Shown: positions 1 to 8,882, numbered from the stretch's first letter. The stretch is DNA of 64,000 bases from JADCRZ01 sp037718865 (GCA_037718865.1 JBBJMP010000031.1:1-64000), one strand, 5' to 3'. Notes: generated by a model from the sequence alone, not told the origin. Made by a program: numbers and translations.

Positions 1-2
1 GT

Positions 3-419
3 CGTATCCTTGAAAAACTAAAAGCTTTCCTGGAGGAAAAAATAGAGGACTATGCTCCGAAGGAATCAGTCCGGCAGGCCATCCAATACTGCCTTAACAT
101 CTGGGAAGGACTAACTCAATATATTAAGCATGGCCATGCTCCAATTGATAACAACCGTTTGGAACGAGCCATACGCCCAATAGCAATAAACAGAAAAAAT
201 GTGCTCTTCCTGGGATCTCTTGATCATGCTCAAGGAGCGGCTCTAATGTATTCCCTAATGGAATGCTGTCGTATGAATCAGATAGATCCCTATCAATGGT
301 TGTTGGATGTGATGAAAAGAATAGAAATCTTCCCGAAAAACAGGCTCGATGAACTACTACCTAATAAATGGAAACCTGATCCTGTAAATTCAGTATCTCC
401 TTCAAAGCCGCCAGCCTAA
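3..419 (+). mobile_element. IS66-family transposase, C-terminal part (5' end outside window)
   Basis: The frame is open from the first bases and ends at 419. It reads as the C-terminal catalytic part of an IS66-type transposase: the signature NNRLERAIRPIAINRKN (about residues 49-65 of the visible part) followed by LFLGSLDHAQGAA and a short MKRIE..P.NRLDELLPNKW tail is typical of DDE_Tnp_IS66 and its C-terminal extension. The N-terminal zinc-finger and most of the DDE core lie upstream of the window. I could not define the terminal inverted repeat in the 60 bases that follow. The element abuts a TPR gene that looks truncated on this side, so it may mark an insertion point (inference). Confidence 0.9.
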
Positions 420-480
420 AATATTAATTGTTATATCTAATGAGATAAAAAATAAGGGTAAAAAAGTCCTGGTAAATTTA

Positions 481-1395
481 ATGCGTATTATAACACCGAT
501 GGCAGGTATTTGCTCTAGTGCTTACGTTGAAACAGGTAATTACGACTCTGCTGTAGCGCAAGCTGACCGAATGGTTGCCATCAGGCCGGATTTGACTTCT
601 TATTCCCGTATATCATATCTGAGAGAAATTTTCGGCAATTATAAAAGTGCGATTGAAGCCATGACAATGGCTACAGAAGCAGGTGGGCCCGGAGATGAGC
701 ATACAGAATGGACAAGGGTGCAATTGGGAAGCTTGTACGAAAAAACAGGGGATTATAAAAAGGCGGAATACCTCTACAACCTATCACTAAGTATGAGGCC
801 TGATTATCCCTATGCACTGGCAGGTTTGGCCAGAGTAGCTGTAGCGGCAAACGATACCAAAAAGGCAATAGAATTATACAAGAAGGCAGATTCATTGATA
901 AACGATAACTCAATGAAAGAAGAGCTGGTTGATCTGTATCGCCAGTCAGGCCAGAATGAAAAGGCAGATGAGACTGCAAATAAATTAATTGAAGATTTAT
1001 CGAAAGATGCACAGGCTGGTGATGAAGATCAGGCAGCGGGACATTACGCAGATCGTGAACTTGCCTTTGCATACCTGAAAGTAAACAATACAGATAAAGC
1101 GCTTGAACATGCAATGCTTGAATATAACCGACGCCCCGAAAATATAGATGTAAATGAAACAGTTGCATGGGTATACTACAACAAAGGTGAATATGACAAA
1201 GCTGTGCCTTACGTAGAGGCAGCATTAAGAACAAAATCTAAAAACCCGGTTTTATTAAGCAGAGCTGGTTTGATATATTATAAAGCTGGAGAAAAGCAAC
1301 TGGCAAAATCAATTCTTCAGGAGGCTTCCGTTGCAAAATCTTATGTTGGTTATAGTTTAAAAGAAGAAGCATCAAGTGCAATGCTAAGACTGTAA
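481..1395 (+). CDS. TPR-repeat protein, probably N-terminally truncated
   Basis: The 304-residue product is built almost entirely of tetratricopeptide repeats (for example AYVETGNYDSAVAQADRMVA, LGSLYEKTGDYKKAEYLYN, LARVAVAANDTKKAIELYKK, AWVYYNKGEYDKAVPYVEAA). These form helical scaffolds for protein-protein contacts. No signal peptide is present, and the protein starts abruptly inside what looks like a repeat, 61 bases after the IS66 transposase stop. The reading frame stays open upstream into the transposon end, while a natural-looking stretch (FNAYYNTDGRYL) reads in another frame around 478-513. I infer that the original 5' part was lost or frameshifted by the IS event. The start is therefore uncertain, and the gene may be a non-functional remnant despite a long intact 3' part. 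Confidence 0.75.
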   Translation: MRIITPMAGICSSAYVETGNYDSAVAQADRMVAIRPDLTSYSRISYLREIFGNYKSAIEAMTMATEAGGPGDEHTEWTRVQLGSLYEKTGDYKKAEYLYNLSLSMRPDYPYALAGLARVAVAANDTKKAIELYKKADSLINDNSMKEELVDLYRQSGQNEKADETANKLIEDLSKDAQAGDEDQAAGHYADRELAFAYLKVNNTDKALEHAMLEYNRRPENIDVNETVAWVYYNKGEYDKAVPYVEAALRTKSKNPVLLSRAGLIYYKAGEKQLAKSILQEASVAKSYVGYSLKEEASSAMLRL

Positions 1396-1453
1396 CTCGG
1401 TATATATATGCCAAAGTGATTTCTTTGTCAGAATGCTCGGAAGTGCAGTTGCG

Positions 1454-2146
1454 TCACAATCGCCTTACCCTAATATTTTTAAACCAAACCTTTTGTCCAT
1501 GATGCTGAAACATGATAAAGCCGTTTGGTGATTTACCATAATCAGGATTGTTATTGAACTTACTTTCCTTAAGTAATTTGTTCATTTCATCCGATCCAAT
1601 TTCGTACTCTACCACTTTATTGCCGTTTAGCCAATGCTCCACATGGTTGCCTTTCACGATCAGCTTAGCCTGGTTGTATTCGCCAACAGGTTTTAATTGT
1701 TTATTCTTCGGAACAATCAGGTCGTACAAAGATCCTGCAGAACGTATAGGTGCTTTGTCATTAAAGTTGATATCATCCAATAGCTGCATTTCAAAATTAT
1801 CAAGCCAATTAGGACTGTTTCCATCACCGGATTGGTGTGCCAGCTTTTCCTGCATATGAAAAAAAACACCGCTGTTCCCTGCGATTGATACTCTCCACTC
1901 AAACTCCAGTTCAAAATCTTTGTATTCTTCTTTTGTTAGCAGGTCTATATTCGGAACACCTGTTACGGTAGCTAAAGCGCCGTCCTCAACCTTCCATGCC
2001 TGATCGGGAAAAGATTGCATTTTATAACCCCTGAACTTGTTTGTTGAACCACCATCGAATAATACGGTCCATTTATTCTGCTGAGCCTCGCATATTGTGG
2101 TTAAACAGAGTAGTGACATCACGTAGTAAAAAATATTCTTTTTCAT
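1454..2146 (-). CDS. DUF1080 / 3-keto-disaccharide hydrolase-domain secreted protein
   Basis: This 230-residue protein has a signal peptide (MKKNIFYYVMSLLCLTTICEAQ) and then one DUF1080 jelly-roll domain. Recognisable family blocks are WTVLFDGGSTNKFRGY near the N-terminus, DFELEFEWRVSIAGNSGVFFHMQE in the middle and the C-terminal GFIMFQHHGQKVWFKNIRVRRL, which matches the usual ending of the family. DUF1080 proteins are concanavalin-like folds. Some act on 3-keto-glycosides, and many in Bacteroidota are secreted and of unknown substrate. It lies 73 bases downstream of the esterase/SMP-30 gene on the same strand, so the two are probably co-transcribed. Length is normal for a single-domain member. 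Confidence 0.9.
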   Translation of the reverse strand: MKKNIFYYVMSLLCLTTICEAQQNKWTVLFDGGSTNKFRGYKMQSFPDQAWKVEDGALATVTGVPNIDLLTKEEYKDFELEFEWRVSIAGNSGVFFHMQEKLAHQSGDGNSPNWLDNFEMQLLDDINFNDKAPIRSAGSLYDLIVPKNKQLKPVGEYNQAKLIVKGNHVEHWLNGNKVVEYEIGSDEMNKLLKESKFNNNPDYGKSPNGFIMFQHHGQKVWFKNIRVRRL

Positions 2147-2219
2147 AAAGCTTGGTTTGTTAAATGAAGAGAATTGATTTGATTTTTTTCACATTCGTAG
2201 ATTACTGGGCTTATTAGGA

Positions 2220-3944
2220 TCAATACGTTTTTGCACCCCTTGTTTTTAATTTGCGTCGATATACTTTATCGCCGCAGGATACATATAATATATTGAACTC
2301 GGGTCCGCCGAAACAAACATTCGAAGTTTGTCCCTTGGAAGGTGGAGCGGGCAATATAGCAATCACCCGTCCGAATTGATCCATTACCTGTATACCTATT
2401 CTTGAGGTAACATAGACTCGTCCTGCCGTATCGCATTTAAGCCCGTCGGACCAGGCGTTTTCTTCAATATCCGGTACATGAAGCCAGCCGTAACGCTGTT
2501 TATATGCTAACATACCATCTTTTTTTATTCCATAAGCCCATACCCAATGAGAAGCTGACTCAGTAGCAAATAATTGCGTCTGATCGTGTGAAATTGTAAC
2601 GCCATTGGGAAACTTTAATCCATCATCCACTACTATTTTTTCTCCATCAGGTCGTATCAAAAAAAGTTTACCCGGCCTTGCTGCGCCATCGGGTGACGTT
2701 AGATAAATGTTTCCATTTTTTGCAACCACCAAGTCATTACCGGAAATACTATCCGCCACGACAGTTTCTTTTTCATTTTCCCCATAGCTTAAAATTTGTT
2801 TCGTAGCCCCGGCAACTGTATATCGTTTGCCATCAGGACTGAAACAAGTGCCACTTGCCCGTTTGGCATCTACGTTTAATGTAACCAGTTTTCCATCCAA
2901 TCCAACCTTATATGTTTTTGAAGGAGGAATATCCTGGTAATACACTTCGCCTTTTGCGTTGGCAGCTGTTCCCTCTGTGAACTGATAACCCTGCCCTACC
3001 AATTGCCATTCTTCACCCGGAATAAGCAGATCGCTCAAAAACGCGTTTTTTGAATTCCCTTTTGTTACGGCCTTCGGCCAATCTTTCCAGAGCCAGCGCA
3101 TAACCTGCGGAAAAATGGCTGTGCCGTGGTTGCCACTATGGCCGCCGGTGCCCCATGCATGATTCACTTCATAACCGGAAAAGGATAATGAACTTTCCAT
3201 TAGTTCATTTGCTTTAAACCAGTTGCCGCCGAAATTATTTAAATCGTTGGACCCGTCCTGCAAAAACACACGAATTGGTTTTGGTTCATACTTGCGCACA
3301 AGCACCGGGTAACGATCACCACCGCGTAATCCGGTGTACGTACCGATTGCGCTGAATACCCTTGAAAATTCCTCAGGATGTTCCCATGCTGCTGTAAAAG
3401 CACAAATAGCTCCGCTGCTTGAACCGCCAATGGCACGGTCGTTTCCATTTTTTGATAACTGTATCGCACGACCATCTTTAGTTTTTTGTTTTTCTACTTC
3501 AGGCAAAATTTCAGTAAGAATAAAACGGGCGTACGCATCACTTAAGCCATCATATTCAAAGCTGCGGTTGAGGCGGATAACTGTTTTGGCGCCACTATCT
3601 GCCAAAACTTTTCCCGGGTTCACAAACACGCCGATGGTGATGGGCATTTCTTTTTTATGAATAAGGTTGTCAAATACCGTTGGGGCTTTCCATTGAATGC
3701 CGTCCTGGTTCACATACACACAGGCAGGTTTGTCCGGCTGGTATTGCGCAGGTACATACACCCAATATTCCCGGGATGTGCCTGGAAATATTTTTGACTG
3801 ATCAAAGGTAAATTTCAATATTTCTCCTTTAGGTACTCCGGTATGTTCTACACTGGCGGAATCTACCGGATATGTTTCTCCGGCAGATTGAGCAAAAACA
3901 TAGGTTTGCATAAGCATGTGGATGAAAAAAAATAATGACTTCAT
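2220..3944 (-). CDS. secreted esterase (Fes/feruloyl-esterase-like) fused to SMP-30/gluconolactonase domain
   Basis: A 574-residue two-domain secreted enzyme. After the signal peptide (MKSLFFFIHMLMQTYVFAQ) comes an alpha/beta-hydrolase of the enterochelin-esterase (Esterase_D) type, with nucleophile motif GSSSG at residues 174-178 (Ser176) and candidate catalytic histidines 269 and 273 (HSGNH). From about residue 310 a six-bladed SMP-30/gluconolactonase-like propeller follows (FTEGTAANAKGEVYYQDI, FPNGVTISHDQTQLFATES, WSDGLKCDTAGRVYVTS). The two activities would fit sequential ester and lactone hydrolysis of a modified sugar or lignocellulose-derived ester, but the substrate is not evident. 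It is probably first in a two-gene unit with the downstream DUF1080 protein. Confidence 0.9.
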   Translation of the reverse strand: MKSLFFFIHMLMQTYVFAQSAGETYPVDSASVEHTGVPKGEILKFTFDQSKIFPGTSREYWVYVPAQYQPDKPACVYVNQDGIQWKAPTVFDNLIHKKEMPITIGVFVNPGKVLADSGAKTVIRLNRSFEYDGLSDAYARFILTEILPEVEKQKTKDGRAIQLSKNGNDRAIGGSSSGAICAFTAAWEHPEEFSRVFSAIGTYTGLRGGDRYPVLVRKYEPKPIRVFLQDGSNDLNNFGGNWFKANELMESSLSFSGYEVNHAWGTGGHSGNHGTAIFPQVMRWLWKDWPKAVTKGNSKNAFLSDLLIPGEEWQLVGQGYQFTEGTAANAKGEVYYQDIPPSKTYKVGLDGKLVTLNVDAKRASGTCFSPDGKRYTVAGATKQILSYGENEKETVVADSISGNDLVVAKNGNIYLTSPDGAARPGKLFLIRPDGEKIVVDDGLKFPNGVTISHDQTQLFATESASHWVWAYGIKKDGMLAYKQRYGWLHVPDIEENAWSDGLKCDTAGRVYVTSRIGIQVMDQFGRVIAILPAPPSKGQTSNVCFGGPEFNILYVSCGDKVYRRKLKTRGAKTY

Positions 3945-4068
3945 GATTAATCGTTATTATTATGAAAGCTTTGACATGAATGACAGAAAGAGTATGAAGT
4001 TAAATCTTTGCCGGATTGTATTGGCTTTTATAAAATAACTTTATTACGCGACACCGTTTTTACTTTCC

Positions 4069-4096
4069 TATTGTATTTAGCTTATTGTATTTAGTT
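4069..4096 (+). repeat. 14-bp tandem duplication just upstream of dehydrogenase start
   Basis: Two adjacent copies of TATTGTATTTAGYT (second copy ends TT) fill the 5' leader and end one base before the ATG. The duplication is visible directly. It shifts the spacing of any upstream promoter to the start by 14 bases. No function can be assigned. Confidence 0.6.
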
Positions 4097-4097
4097 T

Positions 4098-5103
4098 ATG
4101 AAGAAATCTTTGCACGAAATAAAAGTCTTTATCACAAGAGGTATCCCGGATATAGGTATTGAATTACTAAAAGCAGAGGGATTCGAAGTATCCGTCTGGC
4201 CACACGATAGGCCAATGAGTCCGGATGAGTTGATCGCAGAAGGGAAGAAAGCGAATGCTTTAGTTACATTGAGCACAGATACTGTTGACACGAACTTTTT
4301 GAATGAATGCAGGCACCTCGATATTATCTCTCAATTCGCAGCAGGATACGATAATATTAATATTGCTGAAGCCACCCGTCTCAACATCCCAATTGGAAAT
4401 ACACCAGGCGCAATGAGCGATGCCACAGCAGATGTTGCATTTGGATTGATGATAGCGGTTTCCCGGAAAATGTTTTACATGCATAAAACCATTGCTAAAA
4501 AGAGAATGGACCTATTTCCGGCCGAAGGCAAACCTGGGAATTGAACTAAAAAATAAAACACTGGGTATTTTAGGATTGGGTCGTATCGGTATGCAAATGG
4601 CTATCCGCTGCAAAGGCGCGTACAACATGAAAATAATTTATTGCAACCGTAAGCCGAATGCGGAAGCAGAAAAATTGCTGGATGCTACCTTGGTAAGCTT
4701 TGAAGAATTATTAAAACAAAGCGATGTGCTGTCTGTGCATTGTGCATTAAATGACGAGACAAGAGAAATCTTCAATAAAGATTCATTTTCAAAAATGAAG
4801 TCAACTTCAATTTACATCAATGCAGCAAGAGGAGGTATACATAACGAGCAGGACCTGTTGGCTGCCCTGAATGCAGGCAGCATCTGGGGTGCAGGACTCG
4901 ACGTAACCAACCCGGAACCCATGAGTGCCGATAGCCCGTTATTATCTATGCCAAATGTTGCCATATTACCTCATATCGGTTCATCTACGGTAGAAGCAAG
5001 AAATGAAATGTCGAGGTTGGCGGCGGTTAATATCGTTGAGTTTTATAAATATAATCACATACCGAATATAGTAAATGCTGAAACAATGAGGGACAAAGGG
5101 TGA
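4098..5103 (+). pseudogene. D-2-hydroxyacid (glyoxylate/hydroxypyruvate-type) dehydrogenase, frameshifted
   Basis: Two overlapping frames together make one dehydrogenase of about 335 residues. The first (to 4544) carries the N-terminal catalytic half ending AVSRKMFYMHKTIAKK. The second (open from before 4492) resumes at EWTYFRPKANLG and holds the NAD-binding fold GLGRIG, the catalytic Arg in NAARGG, Glu in TNPEPMSAD and His in LPHIGSS. Removing one A from the run of five at 4497-4501 restores a continuous AKREWTYF reading, so a +1 homopolymer indel is the simplest explanation. Either the gene is recently inactivated or the base is a sequencing error. The C-terminus runs directly into a ScyD/ScyE-like remnant. 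The family reduces glyoxylate or hydroxypyruvate with NAD(P)H in the cytosol. Confidence 0.85.
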
Positions 5104-5551
5104 TATTGAATTTGTACAGTTTTTATTTATCATAGATGCAGCGGCCAATGCTATCATACGCAGGAATTCTTCAACAAGAAAATTAAGCGTGTTCGCCACC
5201 ATTCCTCCCATTAATAACCCATCCGGTGCTCCTGCACAGGTACAGGCAGTACCTACCGGAATTGTTTTCGATGGCCATAAATTTTTAGTCTGCACCTTTA
5301 CCGGATTTCCTTATCCTGCTCAAAAAGCCACTATCTACCAGGTTGACCTTAGCGGAAACACTGCTGTTTACCAGACAGGATTGTCAACATTAACCGATAT
5401 TGAATTAGGGTTGGACCAAAGGCCGGTAGTGCTGGAGTACGGCACCTGGACCGTGAAACATTTATATCCAACTCGGGAAGAATTGTGCGATCTACACCAG
5501 GGAATAATACTGCTGGGAGAATCCAGAAAATTATACTTTAGATTAAACTGA
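5087..5551 (+). pseudogene. ScyD/ScyE-family protein, C-terminal remnant
   Basis: Reading in the frame that ends at 5551 gives a continuous stretch from about 5087 onward (FIIDAAANAIIRRNSSTRK, then FATIPPINNPSGAP, PTGIVFDGHKFLVCTFTGFP and IYQVDLSG). This matches the repetitive propeller-like ScyD/ScyE family of secreted Bacteroidota proteins by reading. No start codon or signal peptide belongs to it: the upstream part is missing and the frame overlaps the dehydrogenase 3' end, so a deletion has joined the two genes. A GTG at 5189 could give 120 residues, but that would begin inside the domain. I consider it non-functional. Confidence 0.7.
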
Positions 5552-5697
5552 TGTTATGTTAACCCTGTATTGACGCATTATTATGCTCATTTTCCGGTTT
5601 CTATCTACCATATGTTCCTCCGGAACAGTTAACGCATAATGAAACGACCTTGGATACACCATTAATAAGTATTTTTAAGTCTTAACACATCTTCTTT

Positions 5698-6360
5698 ATG
5701 AATCCAAACAAATTACGCCCTGTTGACCGCAGGCGTTTTCTCATCACTGCCACAAGCCTGGTCGCCGGCATAAATTTATTGCCTCAAACCAGTTGGGCGG
5801 AAGAAACAAACCTACCCCAGACTGGTCTGCACATCGTCGGACCAATGGAAGGATACACGCCACAGGTCGGTACCTTACTGTCTATGATGAACTGGATGCG
5901 GGCCACTGTGCTGCGGTCGTTGCAAGGCCTGTCGCCCGCAGATTTAGACTTTCTGCAAGACCCCAAAGCCAACACCATCGGCGCAATGCTAATGCACTTA
6001 GCAGCTACCGAGATTTTTTATCAGGCCAATACGTTCGAGGGCCGAAGCGAACCAAATGAAGCTGAAAAAAAGCAGTGGGGTGCTGCCATGGAACTGGGCG
6101 ATGCAGGGCGTAACACCATTAAAGGCAACAAACTCAATTATTACCTCGACGCGCTGAATGAAGTCCGTGAGAAGACGAAAAAAGAATTTAAACAGCGCGA
6201 TGACGCCTGGCTAATGACGGTAGATCCCAAATTCTTCGGTGGCCAACCGACCAACAACTACTGCAAGTGGTTCCACGTCGCTGAACACGAGTCGAACCAC
6301 AATGGGCAAATTAAGTGGATAAAAGGACGGCTGCCGGGCGCGAAAAGAGCTAAAGATTAA
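5698..6360 (+). CDS. DinB-like metal-binding protein with Tat-type signal
   Basis: A 220-residue protein whose N-terminus has a twin-arginine-like signal (DRRRFLITATSLVAG, residues 9-23). It is followed by a four-helix DinB/YfiT-like domain: MMNWMRATVLRSLQGLSPADLDF, GAMLMHLAATEIFYQ and HVAEHESNHNGQIKWIKGR. The histidine in the second block and the two in HVAEHESNH are spaced like the three metal ligands of DinB proteins. Family members are metal-dependent hydrolase-like or thiol-transferase-like enzymes of varied role; export of this one suggests an envelope function. It stands alone between a ScyD remnant and a gene stub. ATG at 5698 is the only start that keeps the Tat motif. Confidence 0.8.
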   Translation: MNPNKLRPVDRRRFLITATSLVAGINLLPQTSWAEETNLPQTGLHIVGPMEGYTPQVGTLLSMMNWMRATVLRSLQGLSPADLDFLQDPKANTIGAMLMHLAATEIFYQANTFEGRSEPNEAEKKQWGAAMELGDAGRNTIKGNKLNYYLDALNEVREKTKKEFKQRDDAWLMTVDPKFFGGQPTNNYCKWFHVAEHESNHNGQIKWIKGRLPGAKRAKD

Positions 6361-6405
6361 TCGTTTCATCCCAATCGGAAATCCTTCCCTTGATAATCAA
6401 CCCGG

Positions 6406-6516
6406 ATGAGTTTTTTGACTAAAACTCTTTCAATAACACTTCTTGTTGCCGGTTCAGCAATGACTGTTCTTGCTCAACAAAACAGAAGTCAGCCCGAAGA
6501 TAAAGCCAAGCGTTGA
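6406..6516 (+). pseudogene. orphan signal-peptide stub, probably of a DUF2911 gene
   Basis: A 36-codon reading frame begins with a convincing signal peptide (MSFLTKTLSITLLVAGSAMT, then VLAQQ) and ends after QPEDKAKR. In Bacteroidota, DUF2911 lipid-anchored or secreted proteins commonly start with a signal peptide followed by a Q.K.KRPSPP block, so this looks like the first 36 residues of such a gene with the rest deleted. The following 45 bases up to the convergent MarR gene contain nothing of the domain. Alternatively it encodes a tiny secreted peptide, which I think less likely. Confidence 0.45.
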
Positions 6517-6561
6517 TCAATAATGAATTTTGTCTTAGCCCCCTAAATGGCTGACCAAATT

Positions 6562-7179
6562 TTAAAACGATTCAGATATAAATGGTTCAAAGTTTTTTGA
6601 TTGATGCCACCGCTGTGCGTTCTTTTTTTGTAGTAACGACAGCAATTTAGTACACAGCAGCATATCATTTTGAGGCATTCCACCGTACATGTCTTCTGCT
6701 ACTTTATCTAATGTCAGACGGCTTTCTTTCAGCACTTTTTGTCCTTTTTGTGTAATTGTTAATAGCTTCGAACGTTTGTCCTTTGCATGGACTGTTTCTT
6801 TCAGCATCTCTTTTTTTATCAGCCTGTCTATAATTAATAGTCCGGACGACATTTCGATGAAGTGCATATAAATTAAATCTTTCTTTCTGATTTCTTTTAC
6901 TGCATCCACAGTATACAGAAACACAAATTCATCAAAGTTTGACACGTCGAAAGGTCTGATAGCAATTTGTGTAAAATGCATCCACAATCTTGACAGCTGG
7001 TTGATTATCCTGCTTAAATCGAAACGATTATTACAGTCATCACACAAAACCTCATCTCCTATATCTTCTTTTTCATTTTCAGCAGTCAGATAATGCCGGC
7101 AAAAATCTTCTATGGTTCCTTCCGGGTATTTTTCTTCAAATGCTGCCCATGCTTTTACAACCTCAAATGTCTTATTCAT
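6562..7179 (-). CDS. MarR-family transcriptional regulator with N-terminal CxxC pair
   Basis: This 205-residue protein has a winged-helix MarR core in its C-terminal two thirds (INQLSRLWMHFTQIAIRP, FVFLYTVDAVKEIRKKDLIYMHFIEMSSGLLIIDRLIKKEML, then the wing VHAKDKRSKLLTITQKGQKVLK). The first 50 residues form an extension with a single CDDC motif, which could bind metal or act as a redox switch (inference). MarR proteins bind palindromic operators as dimers, usually repressing a neighbouring gene. The divergent NmrA-like gene across a 266-base spacer is the likely target. Cupin and DinB fragments nearby suggest a stress or aromatic-compound response setting. Confidence 0.85.
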   Translation of the reverse strand: MNKTFEVVKAWAAFEEKYPEGTIEDFCRHYLTAENEKEDIGDEVLCDDCNNRFDLSRIINQLSRLWMHFTQIAIRPFDVSNFDEFVFLYTVDAVKEIRKKDLIYMHFIEMSSGLLIIDRLIKKEMLKETVHAKDKRSKLLTITQKGQKVLKESRLTLDKVAEDMYGGMPQNDMLLCTKLLSLLQKKNAQRWHQSKNFEPFISESF

Positions 7180-7374
7180 AATTTGTTTGTTATAGTTCCC
7201 ACCTAATGATTTTCATGCATTGCTAAATAAAAAACAAACCGCACAAGAGTCCGAGGCAATGATGTAGGATAGTAATGATAAAGCCAGGATCATAAAAGAT
7301 TCAGCAAAGTACACAAAGAAAAAGGAAAATAAACCCAATTAAAACATAAATGGCACATTATTTGTCATAATATC

Positions 7375-7384
7375 ACATTAATGT
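7375..7384. promoter_or_regulatory. candidate operator palindrome between MarR and NmrA-like genes
   Basis: ACATTAATGT is a perfect 10-base palindrome in the A+T-rich spacer, about 60-70 bases before the chosen start of the NmrA-like gene. A related half-site (CACATTA) occurs 20 bases upstream. MarR dimers often bind such sites. The assignment is inference from position and symmetry only. Confidence 0.25.
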
Positions 7385-7445
7385 TTTATTTCTAGTACAT
7401 CAAATGTTAAAACAAAATTTAACCATAAAAAGTAAAAATAAAGTT

Positions 7446-8342
7446 ATGAACACAACAATCGCAATTTTAGGTGCTACCGGTAATTTAGGTGCACGTATTG
7501 TAAAGTCACTAATAGAGAAACGCGCCGTTGTACGTGCTATTGTACGCAGTAGCTCCGAAGATGATGACAAAACAGAAAAGCTAAGACAAAGTGGCGTTGA
7601 GGTAATAATGGCAGATATGTCAAACCAGGACGAATTAGCAACGGCATTAACAGGTGCTTCAGCTGTAGTTTCAGCCTTGCAGGGCCTAAAAGATGTTATT
7701 GTAGATACACAATCAATTGTTTTGAAAGCTGCCATTGATGCCGGTGTACCCCGCTTTATTCCTTCCGATTTTTGTACTGATTTTACTAAGCTTCGGCCGG
7801 GTGAAAACCGCAACTTTGATTTAAGGCGTGAGTTCTTTAATATTATCGACAACTCAACCATAAAAGCTACTTCTATTTTCAATGGCGCCTTTGCCGATAT
7901 ACTTGCTTACAGCGCACCTTTTGTTGATATAAAAAACAAAAAAATTGGCTATTGGGAAAACCCTGATTGGAAAATAGATATAACCTCAATGGACAACACC
8001 GCAGCTTTTACTGCGAATGCCGCCTTAGATGAGTCTGCACCAAGAAAATTGCTCATTGCCGGTTTTCAAATAAGTGCCAAAGAGTTGCAGGTACTGGCAT
8101 CAGAAGTATTTGGCACTCCTTTTACCCTTACAAACTTAGGAAGCGTAGCTGATCTTGCCGCCAATAACAAAAAGGAACGTGCTGACCATCCTGAAGGTGA
8201 AAAAGAAGTATATGCAAGCTGGCAAGGAACTCAGTATTTGCATAGTATGTTTTCCGCCCACCACGAGCAGCTCGACAACGACCGTTACCCTGGCATTAAC
8301 TGGACCGGTGCAAATGAAATATTGACCGGAATAAAAGGATAA
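7446..8342 (+). CDS. NmrA-like NAD(P)-binding oxidoreductase (aromatic-alcohol-reductase type)
   Basis: The product starts MNTTIAILGATGNLGARIVKS, a Rossmann motif GATGNLG used by atypical short-chain reductases of the NmrA/isoflavone-reductase group. RAIVRSS supplies the NADPH-type basic residues after strand 2, and PSDFCTDF and MDNTAAFTA are family-like blocks. I prefer the ATG at 7446, because the upstream in-frame ATG at 7404 only adds 14 lysine/asparagine-rich residues before the nucleotide-binding strand. It is divergent from the MarR regulator, and probably regulated by it. The substrate is unknown: relatives reduce aromatic or quinone-like compounds or act as redox sensors. Confidence 0.85.
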   Translation: MNTTIAILGATGNLGARIVKSLIEKRAVVRAIVRSSSEDDDKTEKLRQSGVEVIMADMSNQDELATALTGASAVVSALQGLKDVIVDTQSIVLKAAIDAGVPRFIPSDFCTDFTKLRPGENRNFDLRREFFNIIDNSTIKATSIFNGAFADILAYSAPFVDIKNKKIGYWENPDWKIDITSMDNTAAFTANAALDESAPRKLLIAGFQISAKELQVLASEVFGTPFTLTNLGSVADLAANNKKERADHPEGEKEVYASWQGTQYLHSMFSAHHEQLDNDRYPGINWTGANEILTGIKG

Positions 8343-8590
8343 GCTGCAGAACTTGCAATGGTGATCAATCATGGTCGTTTACTTAACATAATTTTGGGAG
8401 CCAACGGAGGAATTCTATTTAGCATCGTTGTGCCTTGCCCGCCCAGGCTTGGCAGGCGCGGTCACTCACTTGTACTGGCAGATATTCTACTCGCTTTCCT
8501 CATCTTATGCTTAAGTAAACGGCAATGGTTAATCAATTAACAAACAGTACAAACAAGTAATTGAATTTATATAATCCAAATTAAATTTAT

Positions 8591-8882
8591 ATGAGCAAGG
8601 CATTTGTAAAAGGCATTCATGATGTACAGCCTTACTGGCAGGTAGATATTTTGTGGGCTATACTTGCCGAAGCGAAAGACACAGACAACAGTTTTTCAAT
8701 TATGTGGGAACTGTGCCCTAAAAATTCAGGGGCCACGCCGCATTACCACGACCAGCATGAAGGCTTTTTTGTAATTGATGGTTCAATCACCTATTTAGCA
8801 GCCAACGAAATCCTGGTGGTTGGATTTATTTAAGAAGATAGGAATGCATATAGTGGATGAGCCCGATGTACTGCGTCAATAA
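8591..8882 (+). pseudogene. cupin-domain protein with internal deletion
   Basis: The first 77 or so codons encode the start of a cupin protein (MSKAFVKGIHDVQPYWQVDI, then GATPHYHDQHEGFFVIDGSITYL), including the metal-binding HxH...E block of cupin motif 1. The frame then ends at 8833. A second frame across the same site reads WWLDLFKKIGMHIVDEPDVL and stops at 8880-8882, which looks like the natural C-terminus of the same kind of quercetinase-like cupin. The two pieces sit out of frame with the middle of the gene, including cupin motif 2, missing. An internal deletion has therefore destroyed the gene. Confidence 0.7.

Noticed and set aside
671..1234. Long antisense frame within the TPR gene
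   Set aside because: Shadow of the TPR coding strand, with His/Leu-rich unnatural composition.
8358..8540. A 60-codon plus-strand frame after the NmrA-like gene
   Set aside because: Composition is not protein-like and it includes G+C-rich palindromic words; no start context or family resemblance.
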